From positions 18,308-64,312 of the forward strand of contig JAAVCH010000030.1 in assembly GCA_014802425.1 (NCBI GenBank): a stretch of 46,005 bases of DNA, in the 5' to 3' direction. Under the pieces are notes generated by a model, which worked only from the letters and a program-made list of their open reading frames with translations, was not told where the DNA came from and did no database searches. The position numbers and the translations under genes were made by a program. Shown piece after piece: positions 24,895 through 33,961 of this stretch. How positions within the stretch are numbered: the stretch's first letter is position 1; each line of letters begins with the position of its first letter. Origin of the DNA: Bacteroides sp. (GTDB taxonomy: Bacteria; Bacteroidota; Bacteroidia; Bacteroidales; Muribaculaceae).

Positions 24895-24925
24895 AAAGTT
24901 AGTGCTTTATTTTGAAACCACCAAA
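24894..24925 (-). promoter_or_regulatory. Promoter of tRNA-Pro
   Basis: Minus strand: TTTG (24922-24925), 20-base spacer, TAACTTTG (24894-24901). Both boxes match the consensus. Confidence 0.75.
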
Positions 24926-24960
24926 TTTTTCCGGTTATTTTTTTTGATTTTTTATTACCG

Positions 24961-27003
24961 TCAGCCTACAGTGGCGCCGGGACGCACTTCGGCCGTAGGG
25001 CCTACGACGGTCAGTGTGCCGTCAGGATTGACCGCCGAAAGGATCATGCCGCAGGACTCCCGCCCCATCATCTTGCGCGGAGCGAAGTTGGCCACGAAGC
25101 ATATTTCCTTGCCTACCAGCACCTGCGGGTCCTCGTAGCTCTGGGCGATGCCGGAGAGGATGGTGCGCGGTGTGCCTGTGCCGTCGTCGATGCTGAATTC
25201 CAGGAGCTTCTTCGATTTCGGCACTTTACGGCATTCCAGCACCTTGCCGACCCGGATGTCCATCTTTTCAAATGTGTCGAAAGCCACATCCTCCTTCACA
25301 GGCTCCGGCTTCCAGGCGGCGAGCATGTTCTGCTCCACCGTCTTACGGAGTTTCTCCTGCTGGAAGGCCACTACGTCGTCCTCGATTTTCTCGAAGAGGA
25401 GCTCGGCCTTGCCGATGCGGGCACCGGCGGGTACGAGGTCGAAGCATCCGAGCATGTCCCATGTGATCCTGTCGCCGCCGAGCATCTTCACGAGCTTGGC
25501 CGACATGAAGGGAAGGAAAGGCTCGAAGGCTATGGAGAGGTTGGCGCAGAGCTGGATGGCCACATTGAGGATCGTGGCAGTGCGCGCCATGTCGGTCTTG
25601 GCCTCTTTCCAGGGTTCGGTCTCCTGAAGATAGCGGTTGCCGGCGCGGGCCATGTCCATCGCGAGCTTTAGGGCCTCGCGGAAGTGGAAGCTGTCGAGGG
25701 CCTCGGTCATCTGGAGCTTAAGCGAGCCGATTTCCCCGATCACGGCGTTGTCCGGGGGAAGGAGCTCGCCGAGCGGCTGCACGGCGCCGTCGAAGTACTT
25801 ATGGGTCAGCACCACGGCGCGGTTAACGAAATTGCCGAGGATGGCCACCAGTTCGGAATTGACGCGCTGCTGGAAGTCGGTCCACGTAAAGTTGTTGTCC
25901 TTGGTCTCGGGAGCGTTGGCGGTGAGCACGTAGCGCAGCTCGTCCTGACGGCCGGGGAGCTCCTGAAGGTATTCGTGAAGCCATACGGCATAGTTGCGCG
26001 AGGTGGAGATCTTGTCGTCCTCCAGGTTGAGGAACTCGTTGGCGGGCACGTTGTCGGGAAGGTTGTAGGAGCCGTCGGCCATCAGCATGGCGGGGAAGAC
26101 GATGCAGTGGAACACGATGTTGTCCTTGCCTATGAAATGGAGCATACGGGTGTCTTTGTCCTTCCACCATTTCTCCCAGTCGTCGCCCACGCAGTCGATG
26201 GTGTTGGAGATGTAGCCGATTGGAGCGTCGAACCATACGTAGAGCACCTTTCCCTCTGCGCCCTCCACGGGCACGGGGATACCCCAGTCGAGGTCACGGC
26301 TCACGGCGCGGGGCTGGAGCCCCATGTCGAGCCATGACTTGCACTGGCCGTAGACGTTGGATTTCCATTCCTGATGCTCGTCGAGGATCCAGTGGCGCAG
26401 GGCCGGCTCCCATTTGTCGAGGGGGAGGTACCAGTGGGAGGTCTCCTTGAGCACGGGGGTGTTGCCGGTGATGGCAGATTTGGGGTCGATGAGGTCGGTG
26501 GCGTTGAGCGATGTGCCGCACTGCTCGCACTGGTCGCCGTAGGCGTTGGGATTGCCGCAGTGGGGGCAGGTGCCCGTCACGTAGCGGTCGGCCAGAAACT
26601 GGTTGGCTTCGGCGTCGTAGAGCTGCATCGAGGTCTTTTCCACGAATTCTCCCTTGTCGTAGAGCTTCCGGAAGAAGCCGGAAGCCACACGGCGGTGGGT
26701 TTCGGAGGTGGTGCGTCCGTAGACGTCGAACGTGATGCCGAGTTCGGCAAACGAATCCTTGATGATGTTGTGGTAGCGGTCCACGATGTCCTGGGGCGTC
26801 ACGCCCTCTTTCTTGGCCTTGATGGTGATGGGCACACCGTGTTCGTCGCTGCCGCCGATGAAGAGCACTTCCTCACCCTTGAGGCGGAGGTAGCGCGCAT
26901 AGATGTCGGCGGGTACGTAGACACCGGCGAGATGACCGATGTGTACCGGTCCGTTGGCATAGGGCAATGCCGAAGTGATGAGCGTACGTTTGAACTCCTT
27001 CAT
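24961..27003 (-). CDS. metG: Methionine--tRNA ligase
   Basis: Class I aminoacyl-tRNA synthetase that charges tRNA-Met, cytoplasmic, 680 residues. The HIGH-type motif is in [16 protein letters not shown] near the N-terminus. A zinc-binding CPHCG...CEQCG pair and the KMSKS equivalent [12 protein letters not shown] follow in order. The C-terminal about 110 residues ([20 protein letters not shown] onward) are the Trbp111-like tRNA-binding domain common in Bacteroidota. I prefer the ATG at 27003 ([18 protein letters not shown]), matching recalled relatives; the ATG at 27024 adds seven residues. The stop lies just inside the tRNA-Pro promoter region, about 35 bases from its -33 box. Confidence 0.95.
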   Translation of the reverse strand: MKEFKRTLITSALPYANGPVHIGHLAGVYVPADIYARYLRLKGEEVLFIGGSDEHGVPITIKAKKEGVTPQDIVDRYHNIIKDSFAELGITFDVYGRTTSETHRRVASGFFRKLYDKGEFVEKTSMQLYDAEANQFLADRYVTGTCPHCGNPNAYGDQCEQCGTSLNATDLIDPKSAITGNTPVLKETSHWYLPLDKWEPALRHWILDEHQEWKSNVYGQCKSWLDMGLQPRAVSRDLDWGIPVPVEGAEGKVLYVWFDAPIGYISNTIDCVGDDWEKWWKDKDTRMLHFIGKDNIVFHCIVFPAMLMADGSYNLPDNVPANEFLNLEDDKISTSRNYAVWLHEYLQELPGRQDELRYVLTANAPETKDNNFTWTDFQQRVNSELVAILGNFVNRAVVLTHKYFDGAVQPLGELLPPDNAVIGEIGSLKLQMTEALDSFHFREALKLAMDMARAGNRYLQETEPWKEAKTDMARTATILNVAIQLCANLSIAFEPFLPFMSAKLVKMLGGDRITWDMLGCFDLVPAGARIGKAELLFEKIEDDVVAFQQEKLRKTVEQNMLAAWKPEPVKEDVAFDTFEKMDIRVGKVLECRKVPKSKKLLEFSIDDGTGTPRTILSGIAQSYEDPQVLVGKEICFVANFAPRKMMGRESCGMILSAVNPDGTLTVVGPTAEVRPGATVG

Positions 27004-27089
27004 ATATTCTGGTTTATCTTGCATTCCGGTTGGAGGGATGCCGTAAGGCTTTTGCAGGCAGAAGCTCCGGCCCCTGCATAGCTAAATTG

Positions 27090-27097
27090 CAAATTTA
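27090..27097 (-). promoter_or_regulatory. -7 promoter element of metG
   Basis: Minus-strand TAAATTTG followed by C, a perfect TAnnTTTG match, giving a leader of about 80 nt to the ATG at 27003. No clear -33 box. Confidence 0.5.
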
Positions 27098-27148
27098 GCA
27101 AAAAAAAGCGAGATACACTCCGGCGCGGGTCTTAAAGAAATAGAAAAG

Positions 27149-27179
27149 CCGTCGGCCCGGCATCACGCCGGTCCGACGG
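27149..27179 (-). terminator. Intrinsic terminator downstream of the starch operon
   Basis: CCGTCGG...CCGACGG outer arms and CCGGC/GCCGG inner arms around ATCAC, followed on the minus strand by CTTTTCTATTTC. It lies 200 bases past the GH97 stop. Confidence 0.75.
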
Positions 27180-27380
27180 TCACTGGATGTAGCACTAAAC
27201 ATTAATTCTTATGGTTGACTCATTTTTACCTGATATTGGCTATCGCCGTATCTATTACTGTACTTATTAGTCTTAGTAGTGCTTGATATTGGTCTGCATT
27301 CACCATAGTCTTGCTTCATACCGGCCCCTTAAGGCCGCCTCATCCGGCTTAAGGAACGCGCCCTGCGCGTGGGTGCCGCC
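27180..27380 (-). other. Long 3' untranslated region of the starch operon
   Basis: No gene seen. It contains TGATATTGG twice (27232 and about 27281) and near-inverted AGCACTA/TAGTGCT. It is transcribed if the operon ends at the 27149 terminator and could hold a 3'-derived small RNA. Confidence 0.35.
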
Positions 27381-29492
27381 TCACGGGAGGGGCACGACGC
27401 GCATGGCCGCCCCGCCGCCGGGAGCGAGGTACTGACTGAGGCGGGTGCCGGAGTCGACCTTCACCTTACGTATGCGGTAGGCCTGGGGATTGTCCTTCCA
27501 GTCGGCATCGGGAGCGTCTTCGTAGACGGTGGCTTCGTACTGCCGCCCCTCGGGGAGGAAGGAGAAGTCGATGAGGGCCGTGCGGGCCTTGTCGTCGGTG
27601 ATGGCACCGACATACCAGTCGTCGGAATGCTTGTCCTGACGGGCCACGGTGATGTAGCGGGCCGGCTCCGCCTCAAGGTAGCGGGAATCGCGCCAGTCGA
27701 CCGGCACATCCTCGATGAATCGGAACGCGTCGGGGAACCGCTCGTAGTTTTCGGGCAGGTCGCAGGCCATCTGCATCGGCGAGGGCATCGTGAGGTAGAG
27801 GGCGAGCTGGCGGGCGAGCGTTGTGCCGGCCTGGGAGTCCTTGCCTTCGTTGTAGTAGCTGAGGCGGGTCTCGAAAAGGCCGGGGGTGTAGTCCATCGGG
27901 CCCCCTTTGAGGCGCGTGAAGGGGAGCAGGGCCGTGTGCGAGGGGGGATTTCCGCCCATCGACTCGAATTCGCCTCCCCGGGCCGATTCCTGGGCAAGCC
28001 AGTTGGGCCATGTGCGGCAGAGGCCCGTGGGGCGCGGAGCCTCGTGGCTGTCGACCATTATCTGATAGTCGGCGGCGCGTTTCGCCACATCGAGCACGTG
28101 GTCCACCATCCATTGCGAGGTATGGTGCTCGGAGCGGGGTATGATCGCTCCCACGTAGCCGGTCTTGACGGCATCGTAGCCGTTGTCCTTCATGAACTGG
28201 AAGGCGCGGTCGAGCTGCAGGGCATAGTCGGCGGCATTGGCGGCCGTCTCGTGGTGCATGATGAGCTTCACCCCTTTTGAGCGGGCGTATTCGTGAAGGC
28301 CCTCTACGTCGAAGTCGGGATATGCCTTGTCGAAGAGGAACTGACGGTTCTTACGGTAGCTGGCCCAGTCTTCCCAGCCCTCGTTCCAGCCCTCCACGAG
28401 CACCCCCTCGATGCCGTGGGCGGCCGCGAAGTCGATGTAGCGCTTCACGTTGTCGGTGTTGGCGGGATGGCGTCCGTTGGGAGTAAGGGCCGTGTAGTCG
28501 GTGATGCCGGGCTTGGCGAGGTAATCGTCGGAATAGGCCCAGGTCTTCTGATGGCCCGTGAACATCTCCCACCATACCCCCATGAATTTCATGGGCTTGA
28601 TCCAGGAGGTGTCCTCTATGGCGCAGGGCTCGTTGAGGTTGAGGATGAGCTGGGAGGAGAGTATGTCGCGGGCATCGTCGCTGACTATCAGGGTGCGCCA
28701 GGGTGTCTGGAAGGGGTACTGCATGTAGCCCGCCACTCCGAGGCGGTCGGGCACGAGGTGCGCCTTCATCGCATGGCCGTCGGTATCGACGTCGAGGAGC
28801 ATGGCGGGATAGTTGACCAGAGCGGCCTCATGGACGTTGACGTAGACGGGGTCGGCGGTCTTGAGGAGCATGGGGGTCTGGATGGTGTTGCCTCCGGTGC
28901 GCTGCGCCTCGCTGTGGGTGCGGTAGCCGTTCATGGCCTCGGGGAGGGTGCTGAAGGTGGTCTCCGACCACAGGTATTCGTCGGTGTCGTAGTCGCCGGG
29001 GATGCAGAACAGCGTATGGTCGCCGGTGAAGTTGAATTCCGTGGCCTCGTCCTTGAGAGTGAGGTACGACCCCTCCTTCTGACGGGGGAACTCATAGCGG
29101 AAGCCAAGACCGTCGTCGAAGAGGCGGAAGCGCAGCGTCATCTCGCGCTCGGGGGCGGAGGCCCTGAGGCCTACGGCCATTTCGCGGAAGTTGTCGCGGA
29201 TTTCGGCATACTCGCCCCACACCGGCTGCCACGTGCGGTCTACGCCGAGGGTATCGACGGAAAGGATTTCGAAGCCGGAAGTGAAGTCGCGTTCGTCGCC
29301 TCTCAGGCCGAGGCGGCTGCGGTCCACGATTCTCTTACCCTTGTAATCGAGCGAGTAAACGGGTTCGCCCTCTCCGGAGAGCCCGAACACCAGGGTCAGG
29401 TCGCCTGACGGAGAGGCGATGGTCTGCGCCGGGGCGCCCGCAGGGAGGGCGCCTGCCAGGCAGATAAGTGAGAGCAATGTGATTGTCTTCAT
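27381..29492 (-). CDS. GH97 alpha-glucosidase, SusB-like (inverting type)
   Basis: Periplasmic exo-acting alpha-glucosidase of 703 residues that releases glucose from maltooligosaccharides imported by the Sus system. A signal peptide covers about 1-22. An N-terminal beta domain (about 25-290) precedes the barrel. Glu415 (LIMHHET), Glu484 (DSHEAPRPTG) and Glu508 (RGGEFES) have exactly the spacing (69 and 24) of Bacteroides SusB Glu439, Glu508 and Glu532, and Glu367 (LVEGWNEG) fits SusB Glu391. This supports the calcium-dependent inverting subgroup and not the retaining one with an Asp nucleophile. The ATG overlaps the stop of the GH13 gene (ATGA). It is the last gene of the operon. Confidence 0.93.
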   Translation of the reverse strand: MKTITLLSLICLAGALPAGAPAQTIASPSGDLTLVFGLSGEGEPVYSLDYKGKRIVDRSRLGLRGDERDFTSGFEILSVDTLGVDRTWQPVWGEYAEIRDNFREMAVGLRASAPEREMTLRFRLFDDGLGFRYEFPRQKEGSYLTLKDEATEFNFTGDHTLFCIPGDYDTDEYLWSETTFSTLPEAMNGYRTHSEAQRTGGNTIQTPMLLKTADPVYVNVHEAALVNYPAMLLDVDTDGHAMKAHLVPDRLGVAGYMQYPFQTPWRTLIVSDDARDILSSQLILNLNEPCAIEDTSWIKPMKFMGVWWEMFTGHQKTWAYSDDYLAKPGITDYTALTPNGRHPANTDNVKRYIDFAAAHGIEGVLVEGWNEGWEDWASYRKNRQFLFDKAYPDFDVEGLHEYARSKGVKLIMHHETAANAADYALQLDRAFQFMKDNGYDAVKTGYVGAIIPRSEHHTSQWMVDHVLDVAKRAADYQIMVDSHEAPRPTGLCRTWPNWLAQESARGGEFESMGGNPPSHTALLPFTRLKGGPMDYTPGLFETRLSYYNEGKDSQAGTTLARQLALYLTMPSPMQMACDLPENYERFPDAFRFIEDVPVDWRDSRYLEAEPARYITVARQDKHSDDWYVGAITDDKARTALIDFSFLPEGRQYEATVYEDAPDADWKDNPQAYRIRKVKVDSGTRLSQYLAPGGGAAMRVVPLP

Positions 29493-30847
29493 TTCTTGAG
29501 ATAGACGTTATAGCCGTAGGGAGCGAGTTGGAGGCTCACCGGCAGCGGGGCCGAGGAGCCGTCGATAAGTTCGGTGAAGGGTTCGCCGGTGAGCTGGATG
29601 GGGGTACGGTAGCTTCTGGTGTCGCCGGCCGTGTTGACCACCACGAGGAGCGTCTCGGCGCCGGTGCGGTAGGTGAAAGCCGCCACATCCCCCGTGGAGT
29701 AATCAGCGAAGCTGCCTCCGCGGACGCCTGCGGTCGACTTATAGGCGTCGTCGATGGCGGTGTAGTCGGCCGTCAGCCGGTCGGAGAACGTCAGGGGTGA
29801 ATAGTCGAAGAAGGAAAGCTTTCCGCTCACCCCTTCGGCGTCCATGCCGGAGTATATCATCGGGGTGCCGCCGAGCATGGCGGTGAGCACGTAGGCGGCC
29901 TTTACGCCGTCGGCCGAGCCGAAGTAGCGGTCGAACTCGTGTTCGGAGGCCACGTCATGGTTGAAGGCGTAGCGCAGGATGCTCTTGTCGGCGGGGAGGG
30001 AGGCGATTGTGGCGCGGGCGTCGGTCACGAATGCGGAGATCTTCCCCTGCCAGAAGGCCTTGGCCATGGCCGGGGCGAAGTCCCAGTCGTAGACCATGTC
30101 GAAGCCGTCGGCGTAGAAATCCTTACTGGAGGTCTCGGCCAGCAGGATCATCTCCGGATCGAGACGCCGGAGGTCGGCCAGGGCCTCCTTCCAGAATTCA
30201 TGCGGCACCCCCTCGGTGTAGTCGCAGCGGTAGCCGTCGATGTGGAATTCCTTCACCCAGTACTCCATGGCGTCGATCATGGCGTCGACGGTGGAGCGGC
30301 TGGAATAGTCGAGCTGGGCCACATCCTTCCAGTCGGCGTTGGGTGACACGATGTTGCCGGCGGCGTCTTTTTTGTATCGTTCGGGATTGGTGACGGTCCA
30401 TGGATTGTCGAAGCTGGTGTGGTTGGGCACCCAGTCGAGGATCACCCTCATCCCCAGCCGGTGGATCTCGGTGACCAGGGAGTGGAGGTCGGCGTCGGTG
30501 CCGTAGGCGGGATTGATCTTCTTATAGTCCTTTATGCAGTAGGGGCTCCCTATGGAGCGCTCTTCGCCGGGCTCCATTATCGGCATGAGCCACAGCACGT
30601 CGCAGCCCATGCCGGAGATGCGGGGGAGCTGACTTTCGATCTCGCTCAGGGAGCGAGTCTTGGCGAAGAACCGAGGATTGGCCTGATAGATCACGTCGGT
30701 GTTGACCGAGGCCACGGCCTCCGATCCGGCAGAGGGGCCCGGGAGGGCCGGCTCCCCGTCGCCGTCGGACCCGCACGACGCGAATGCCGCGGCGCTGAGG
30801 AGGCCGAAGACGGCGGGGAGTGCCATATGTCTGATGATTAGGTTCAT
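29489..30847 (-). CDS. GH13 alpha-amylase lipoprotein, SusG-like
   Basis: Surface or periplasmic alpha-amylase of 452 residues that cuts starch into oligosaccharides. The lipobox is FASC (Cys25). The catalytic triad is complete: nucleophile Asp209 in DGYRCDYTEGVP, acid Glu238 in ILLAETSS and Asp298 in AFNHDVAS; DWVPNHTS is conserved region I. Bacteroides SusG is much longer (about 690 residues) because of an inserted CBM58 module, which is absent here. The C-terminal beta domain ends in YGYNVYLKK. The gene follows susE by 52 bases and is coupled to GH97 through an ATGA overlap. The longer N-terminus (MNLIIRH) precedes the hydrophobic signal; the internal Met8 is an alternative start. Confidence 0.92.
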   Translation of the reverse strand: MNLIIRHMALPAVFGLLSAAAFASCGSDGDGEPALPGPSAGSEAVASVNTDVIYQANPRFFAKTRSLSEIESQLPRISGMGCDVLWLMPIMEPGEERSIGSPYCIKDYKKINPAYGTDADLHSLVTEIHRLGMRVILDWVPNHTSFDNPWTVTNPERYKKDAAGNIVSPNADWKDVAQLDYSSRSTVDAMIDAMEYWVKEFHIDGYRCDYTEGVPHEFWKEALADLRRLDPEMILLAETSSKDFYADGFDMVYDWDFAPAMAKAFWQGKISAFVTDARATIASLPADKSILRYAFNHDVASEHEFDRYFGSADGVKAAYVLTAMLGGTPMIYSGMDAEGVSGKLSFFDYSPLTFSDRLTADYTAIDDAYKSTAGVRGGSFADYSTGDVAAFTYRTGAETLLVVVNTAGDTRSYRTPIQLTGEPFTELIDGSSAPLPVSLQLAPYGYNVYLKK

Positions 30848-30899
30848 TTCAGAGTCTGTATGTTTGGTTTATGATGGATGCGGTAGGGATTGCCGGGGG

Positions 30900-32036
30900 T
30901 CATTCCCCTGCGGAGTCATTCCCTCCGGGCACATAGTCGGCAGGGTCGATCTCGTGCGCGGAGTTGGAAGTCAGTTCCACGTAGACATCGCGGTCGAGGG
31001 CGAAGACCACCACCTCGTCCACCTGCTTGCCGTTGCCGTTGTTGAGGATGATGTGCTCGGTCAGGCCCTGGTCGCAGTTGGAGGCGCCGAGGTCGAAGTA
31101 GACGTATTCCACGCCGTTGATTTTCTGCGTGCCTGTCGGAGCCATCCCGGGCCAGGCGCCGTTGAGGTCGTTGACGTCGCCCCACATGTAAAGATATAAC
31201 TCGTCCCAGCCGGAAAGATTGCTTACATAGACGGTGTATCCGTCGTGCGGCACTACGGCCGAGGGGTCGAATTCCACCACTCCGTCGGGCGTCAGTTCAA
31301 GGTAGAAGTCCTGGTTGAGGGTCACGTTGTAGTCCGGGAGCTGCTTGCCGCCGCCGTTGTTGTTGAAGATGAGGTTCTCGTTGAGCCCTTCGTTGGCGGC
31401 TCCTGTGTCGAAGTATGTGTAGTGGACCCCTGCGATGTCGATTTCGCCGGTGGGCCGCATTCCGGGCCATCCGCCGAAGCATTCGGCGTCGCCGTAGGCA
31501 TACATCGCCAGGGAGTCGTAGCCCGAATTGTCGACCACGTAGATGACATATCCGTCATGCTCCACTTCTCCCGGGCCGACGGGCTCCTTGAAGTAGTCGG
31601 CCCAGCGGTAGACCATCACGTTGAGGCGTTCGCCCGGAGCGGGCGCCTCATGGTGGAGCACCGCCTTGTCGTCGAGCGTGCGCTCGATGCCCTGCTGCAC
31701 GTTGTAGAACGTGTAGCCGTCGGCCAGCGTGTAGCCACCGATGCAGTCGTCGGGGTTGACGTAGATGCCCCACTTCACATCGGTGTCCGGGGCTTTCTGC
31801 AGGAGCCAGCGGGGGTCGCCCACGGCTTTCTCCTCGCCGCCGTTGAAATCGCCCACGATATAGATTTCATCGTCGGCGAATGTGCCCCACGGCATTATCA
31901 CCTCAAGCAGCTGGTAGCCGGGGCGGAGTTCGAAGCGCGGGAGTTCGCTCTCGAACACAATCTCCTCCTTGGAGCAGCCCCCGAAGAGGGCCACGATGGC
32001 GAGGAGCAACAGATTCAGTACATATGATTTTTTCAT
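30900..32036 (-). CDS. SusE/F-like starch-binding lipoprotein with two CBM26-like modules
   Basis: Surface lipoprotein of 378 residues, lipobox LFGGC (Cys21). An N-terminal domain (about 30-155) resembles SusE-type Ig-like domains. Two tandem modules follow, at about 160-255 and 264-357, each with the pattern GYxxYVxNxSGxDxLxxYxxGD then WPGM and an aromatic YxYFD; this resembles starch-binding CBM26. The repeats align along their whole length, indicating internal duplication. It would hold starch at the surface for the GH13 enzyme and SusC/D. It lies 90 bases after susD; that gap holds GC-rich hairpins. No separate SusF gene exists here. Confidence 0.88.
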   Translation of the reverse strand: MKKSYVLNLLLLAIVALFGGCSKEEIVFESELPRFELRPGYQLLEVIMPWGTFADDEIYIVGDFNGGEEKAVGDPRWLLQKAPDTDVKWGIYVNPDDCIGGYTLADGYTFYNVQQGIERTLDDKAVLHHEAPAPGERLNVMVYRWADYFKEPVGPGEVEHDGYVIYVVDNSGYDSLAMYAYGDAECFGGWPGMRPTGEIDIAGVHYTYFDTGAANEGLNENLIFNNNGGGKQLPDYNVTLNQDFYLELTPDGVVEFDPSAVVPHDGYTVYVSNLSGWDELYLYMWGDVNDLNGAWPGMAPTGTQKINGVEYVYFDLGASNCDQGLTEHIILNNGNGKQVDEVVVFALDRDVYVELTSNSAHEIDPADYVPGGNDSAGE

Positions 32037-32126
32037 TTCGGTTTGTATTGTGGGTGTAGTGTTGGGGGTGGCGTCCCCCCGGGAAGCATCGCGGAGCGGG
32101 GCCCGCGCTCCCCGGGGTCACGGTGA

Positions 32127-33926
32127 TTAATAGTCGGGGTTCTGATGCAGGCCGGGGTTCACCATAAGGGCCGCCTGGGGAAGCGGGTACCATTCGTACT
32201 TGCGGTCGCGCCGGGCGGGCATCTGCCGGTCGGTCTCCGAGGCGCGTCCGAAGAACCACCACTGTCCCTGCGTGAACTTGTCGAAGCGGCGGAGGTCGGT
32301 GCGGCGCCGGCGTCCCTCGTTGAGGAATTCCAGACCCCACTCGCTCAGCATCCAGTCGGCGTCGAAGGAGGTGAATCCGGGGCCCGGCTTCTCGATCTCG
32401 GACATGGCGGCGCCGGGGAAGTAGCGCTGGCGCACCTGGTTGACGAGGTCTTTGGCCGCTCCGGAGTTGCCTTCGCGCATACGGCATTCGGCCAGGGTGT
32501 AGTAGACTTCGGCCAGACGGAACTCGACCTCGCTGATGTCGCGCCAGTCATAGCCTACGGAAGTGGGATAGATCGGATAGTTGAGAATGCGGAATCCGGA
32601 GTTGGTCTCGCCCCAGCGGGGGGACATGACCGTTTCGAGCTGTCGGCCGAGGTTCTGGAAGGTGCCGCACTGGTCGACATAGACGAGCGGCTTGTCCTGA
32701 AGGTCGGCGTCGGCCAGCACCGGGGCTCCGGTCTCGTAGTTGACCTGAGCGCCCATGAGGAAGCGTCCCTGCCAGTTGCCGGCGGCGTCGCAATGGAAAG
32801 GCTGCTTGCGGATGTCCTTGTCGTTCATGCGGTCGATGGGGGCGCCGAGCTTGTCGCCGTAGTCAAACAGGAAGCTCTTCGGGTCGGCGGTGCCGGCATA
32901 GGGCACGAGGGTGCCGCTGTTGTCTTTCGAGGGTACGATTATCGTACAGTTCCAGCCACCCTGGTCGCAGGTGAAGCCGGTGAACTCATCGTAGTTGTAG
33001 GGCAGGAAGGGAGTGTTGCGCTGATTGGTGACGTTGGCGTGGCCCACGCCCTCGGCGAACGCGAACACCACTTCCGGACAGCTGCTGTTGCCCATGCTGT
33101 AGATCTGGCGGTAGTCGCCGGCGATGGAATAGGTGCCGTAGGTGCCCTTGATGATTTCCTCGCAGAGGGAGGCGCATTCGGCATATCTGTTCTCCTTGGC
33201 GAACACCTCGGAATTGAGGAGCAGACGCATCTTGAGCATACGGTTGACACCCTGGTTCATGCGGGTCCTCACAGCTCCGGAGCCGTCCTCTTTGGGCAGG
33301 AGCGGGAGAGCCTCGTCGAGTTCGTCGGAGATGAATTTCCAGATGATCCGGCATCCCTCGTCGAAATCCGCCGAGACGGATCCGGGCACTTCACCCCCGG
33401 CCGAGGTATTGATCGGCAGGGCGCCCCCCCAGAGCTCGAAGTTATTATAGTAGGCCCAGGCGCGGATGGTGCGCACTTCGGCCATATAGCTGTCGATGGA
33501 GGCGCGCGTCATGCCGATGCTTCCGGGGTCGATCTGCGAGAGGTTGTCGAGCAGCAGGTTGCAGAGTCCGATGCATTCCCAGGCGTGCTCCCAGGCGCTG
33601 CGCACGATGACCGACTCGGAGTTCCAGGTCTGGGTGGAGAGCACGAACTTCGCCGCCTCGTCGTAGCCCCAGGCGCTGCCGTACCATGAACGCCAGGCGA
33701 TCTGGTCGGCCGGGAATTCGTTGAGGTACCAGAAATACTCCAGCCATCCGTACTGGGCGCTCAGATAGGCGGCCCCCACGGCGCTCCGCACACTGTTTTC
33801 ATTCTGATAATAGGTGGAGGCGTCGATTCGGTCGAAGGTCTTTTCATCAAGGTCCGTGCAGCCTGCGGCTCCCAGCGAGAGGGCGGCCGCGGCCATTGCG
33901 CCACCGATGTATTTTATGGGTTTCAT
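32127..33926 (-). CDS. SusD/RagB family starch-binding lipoprotein
   Basis: Outer-membrane surface lipoprotein of 599 residues that pairs with SusC as a lid and binds the glycan. The lipobox is GAAGC (Cys23). The N-terminal TDLDEKTFDRIDASTYYQNENSVRSAVGAAY, TPR-like helices (MAEVRTIRAWAYYNNFELWGGALPI) and the C-terminal RLAEVYYTLAECRMREGN...WGLEFLNEGRRRRTDLRRFDKF are standard SusD landmarks. It begins 35 bases after the SusC stop. The long length and aromatic-rich loops fit starch as ligand, which is also indicated by the GH13 and GH97 genes downstream. Confidence 0.95.
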   Translation of the reverse strand: MKPIKYIGGAMAAAALSLGAAGCTDLDEKTFDRIDASTYYQNENSVRSAVGAAYLSAQYGWLEYFWYLNEFPADQIAWRSWYGSAWGYDEAAKFVLSTQTWNSESVIVRSAWEHAWECIGLCNLLLDNLSQIDPGSIGMTRASIDSYMAEVRTIRAWAYYNNFELWGGALPINTSAGGEVPGSVSADFDEGCRIIWKFISDELDEALPLLPKEDGSGAVRTRMNQGVNRMLKMRLLLNSEVFAKENRYAECASLCEEIIKGTYGTYSIAGDYRQIYSMGNSSCPEVVFAFAEGVGHANVTNQRNTPFLPYNYDEFTGFTCDQGGWNCTIIVPSKDNSGTLVPYAGTADPKSFLFDYGDKLGAPIDRMNDKDIRKQPFHCDAAGNWQGRFLMGAQVNYETGAPVLADADLQDKPLVYVDQCGTFQNLGRQLETVMSPRWGETNSGFRILNYPIYPTSVGYDWRDISEVEFRLAEVYYTLAECRMREGNSGAAKDLVNQVRQRYFPGAAMSEIEKPGPGFTSFDADWMLSEWGLEFLNEGRRRRTDLRRFDKFTQGQWWFFGRASETDRQMPARRDRKYEWYPLPQAALMVNPGLHQNPDY

Positions 33927-33961
33927 TGTGTAGGGTCTTCTTTATAGTGTTAGCGAGGAGG

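Noticed and set aside
32145-33689. 514-codon open frame antisense to susD, and similar ones over susC (35468-36841) and GH97 (28293-29408)
   Set aside because: They mirror well-recognised genes and their translations are Val/Gly/Ala/Glu-rich with no family features.
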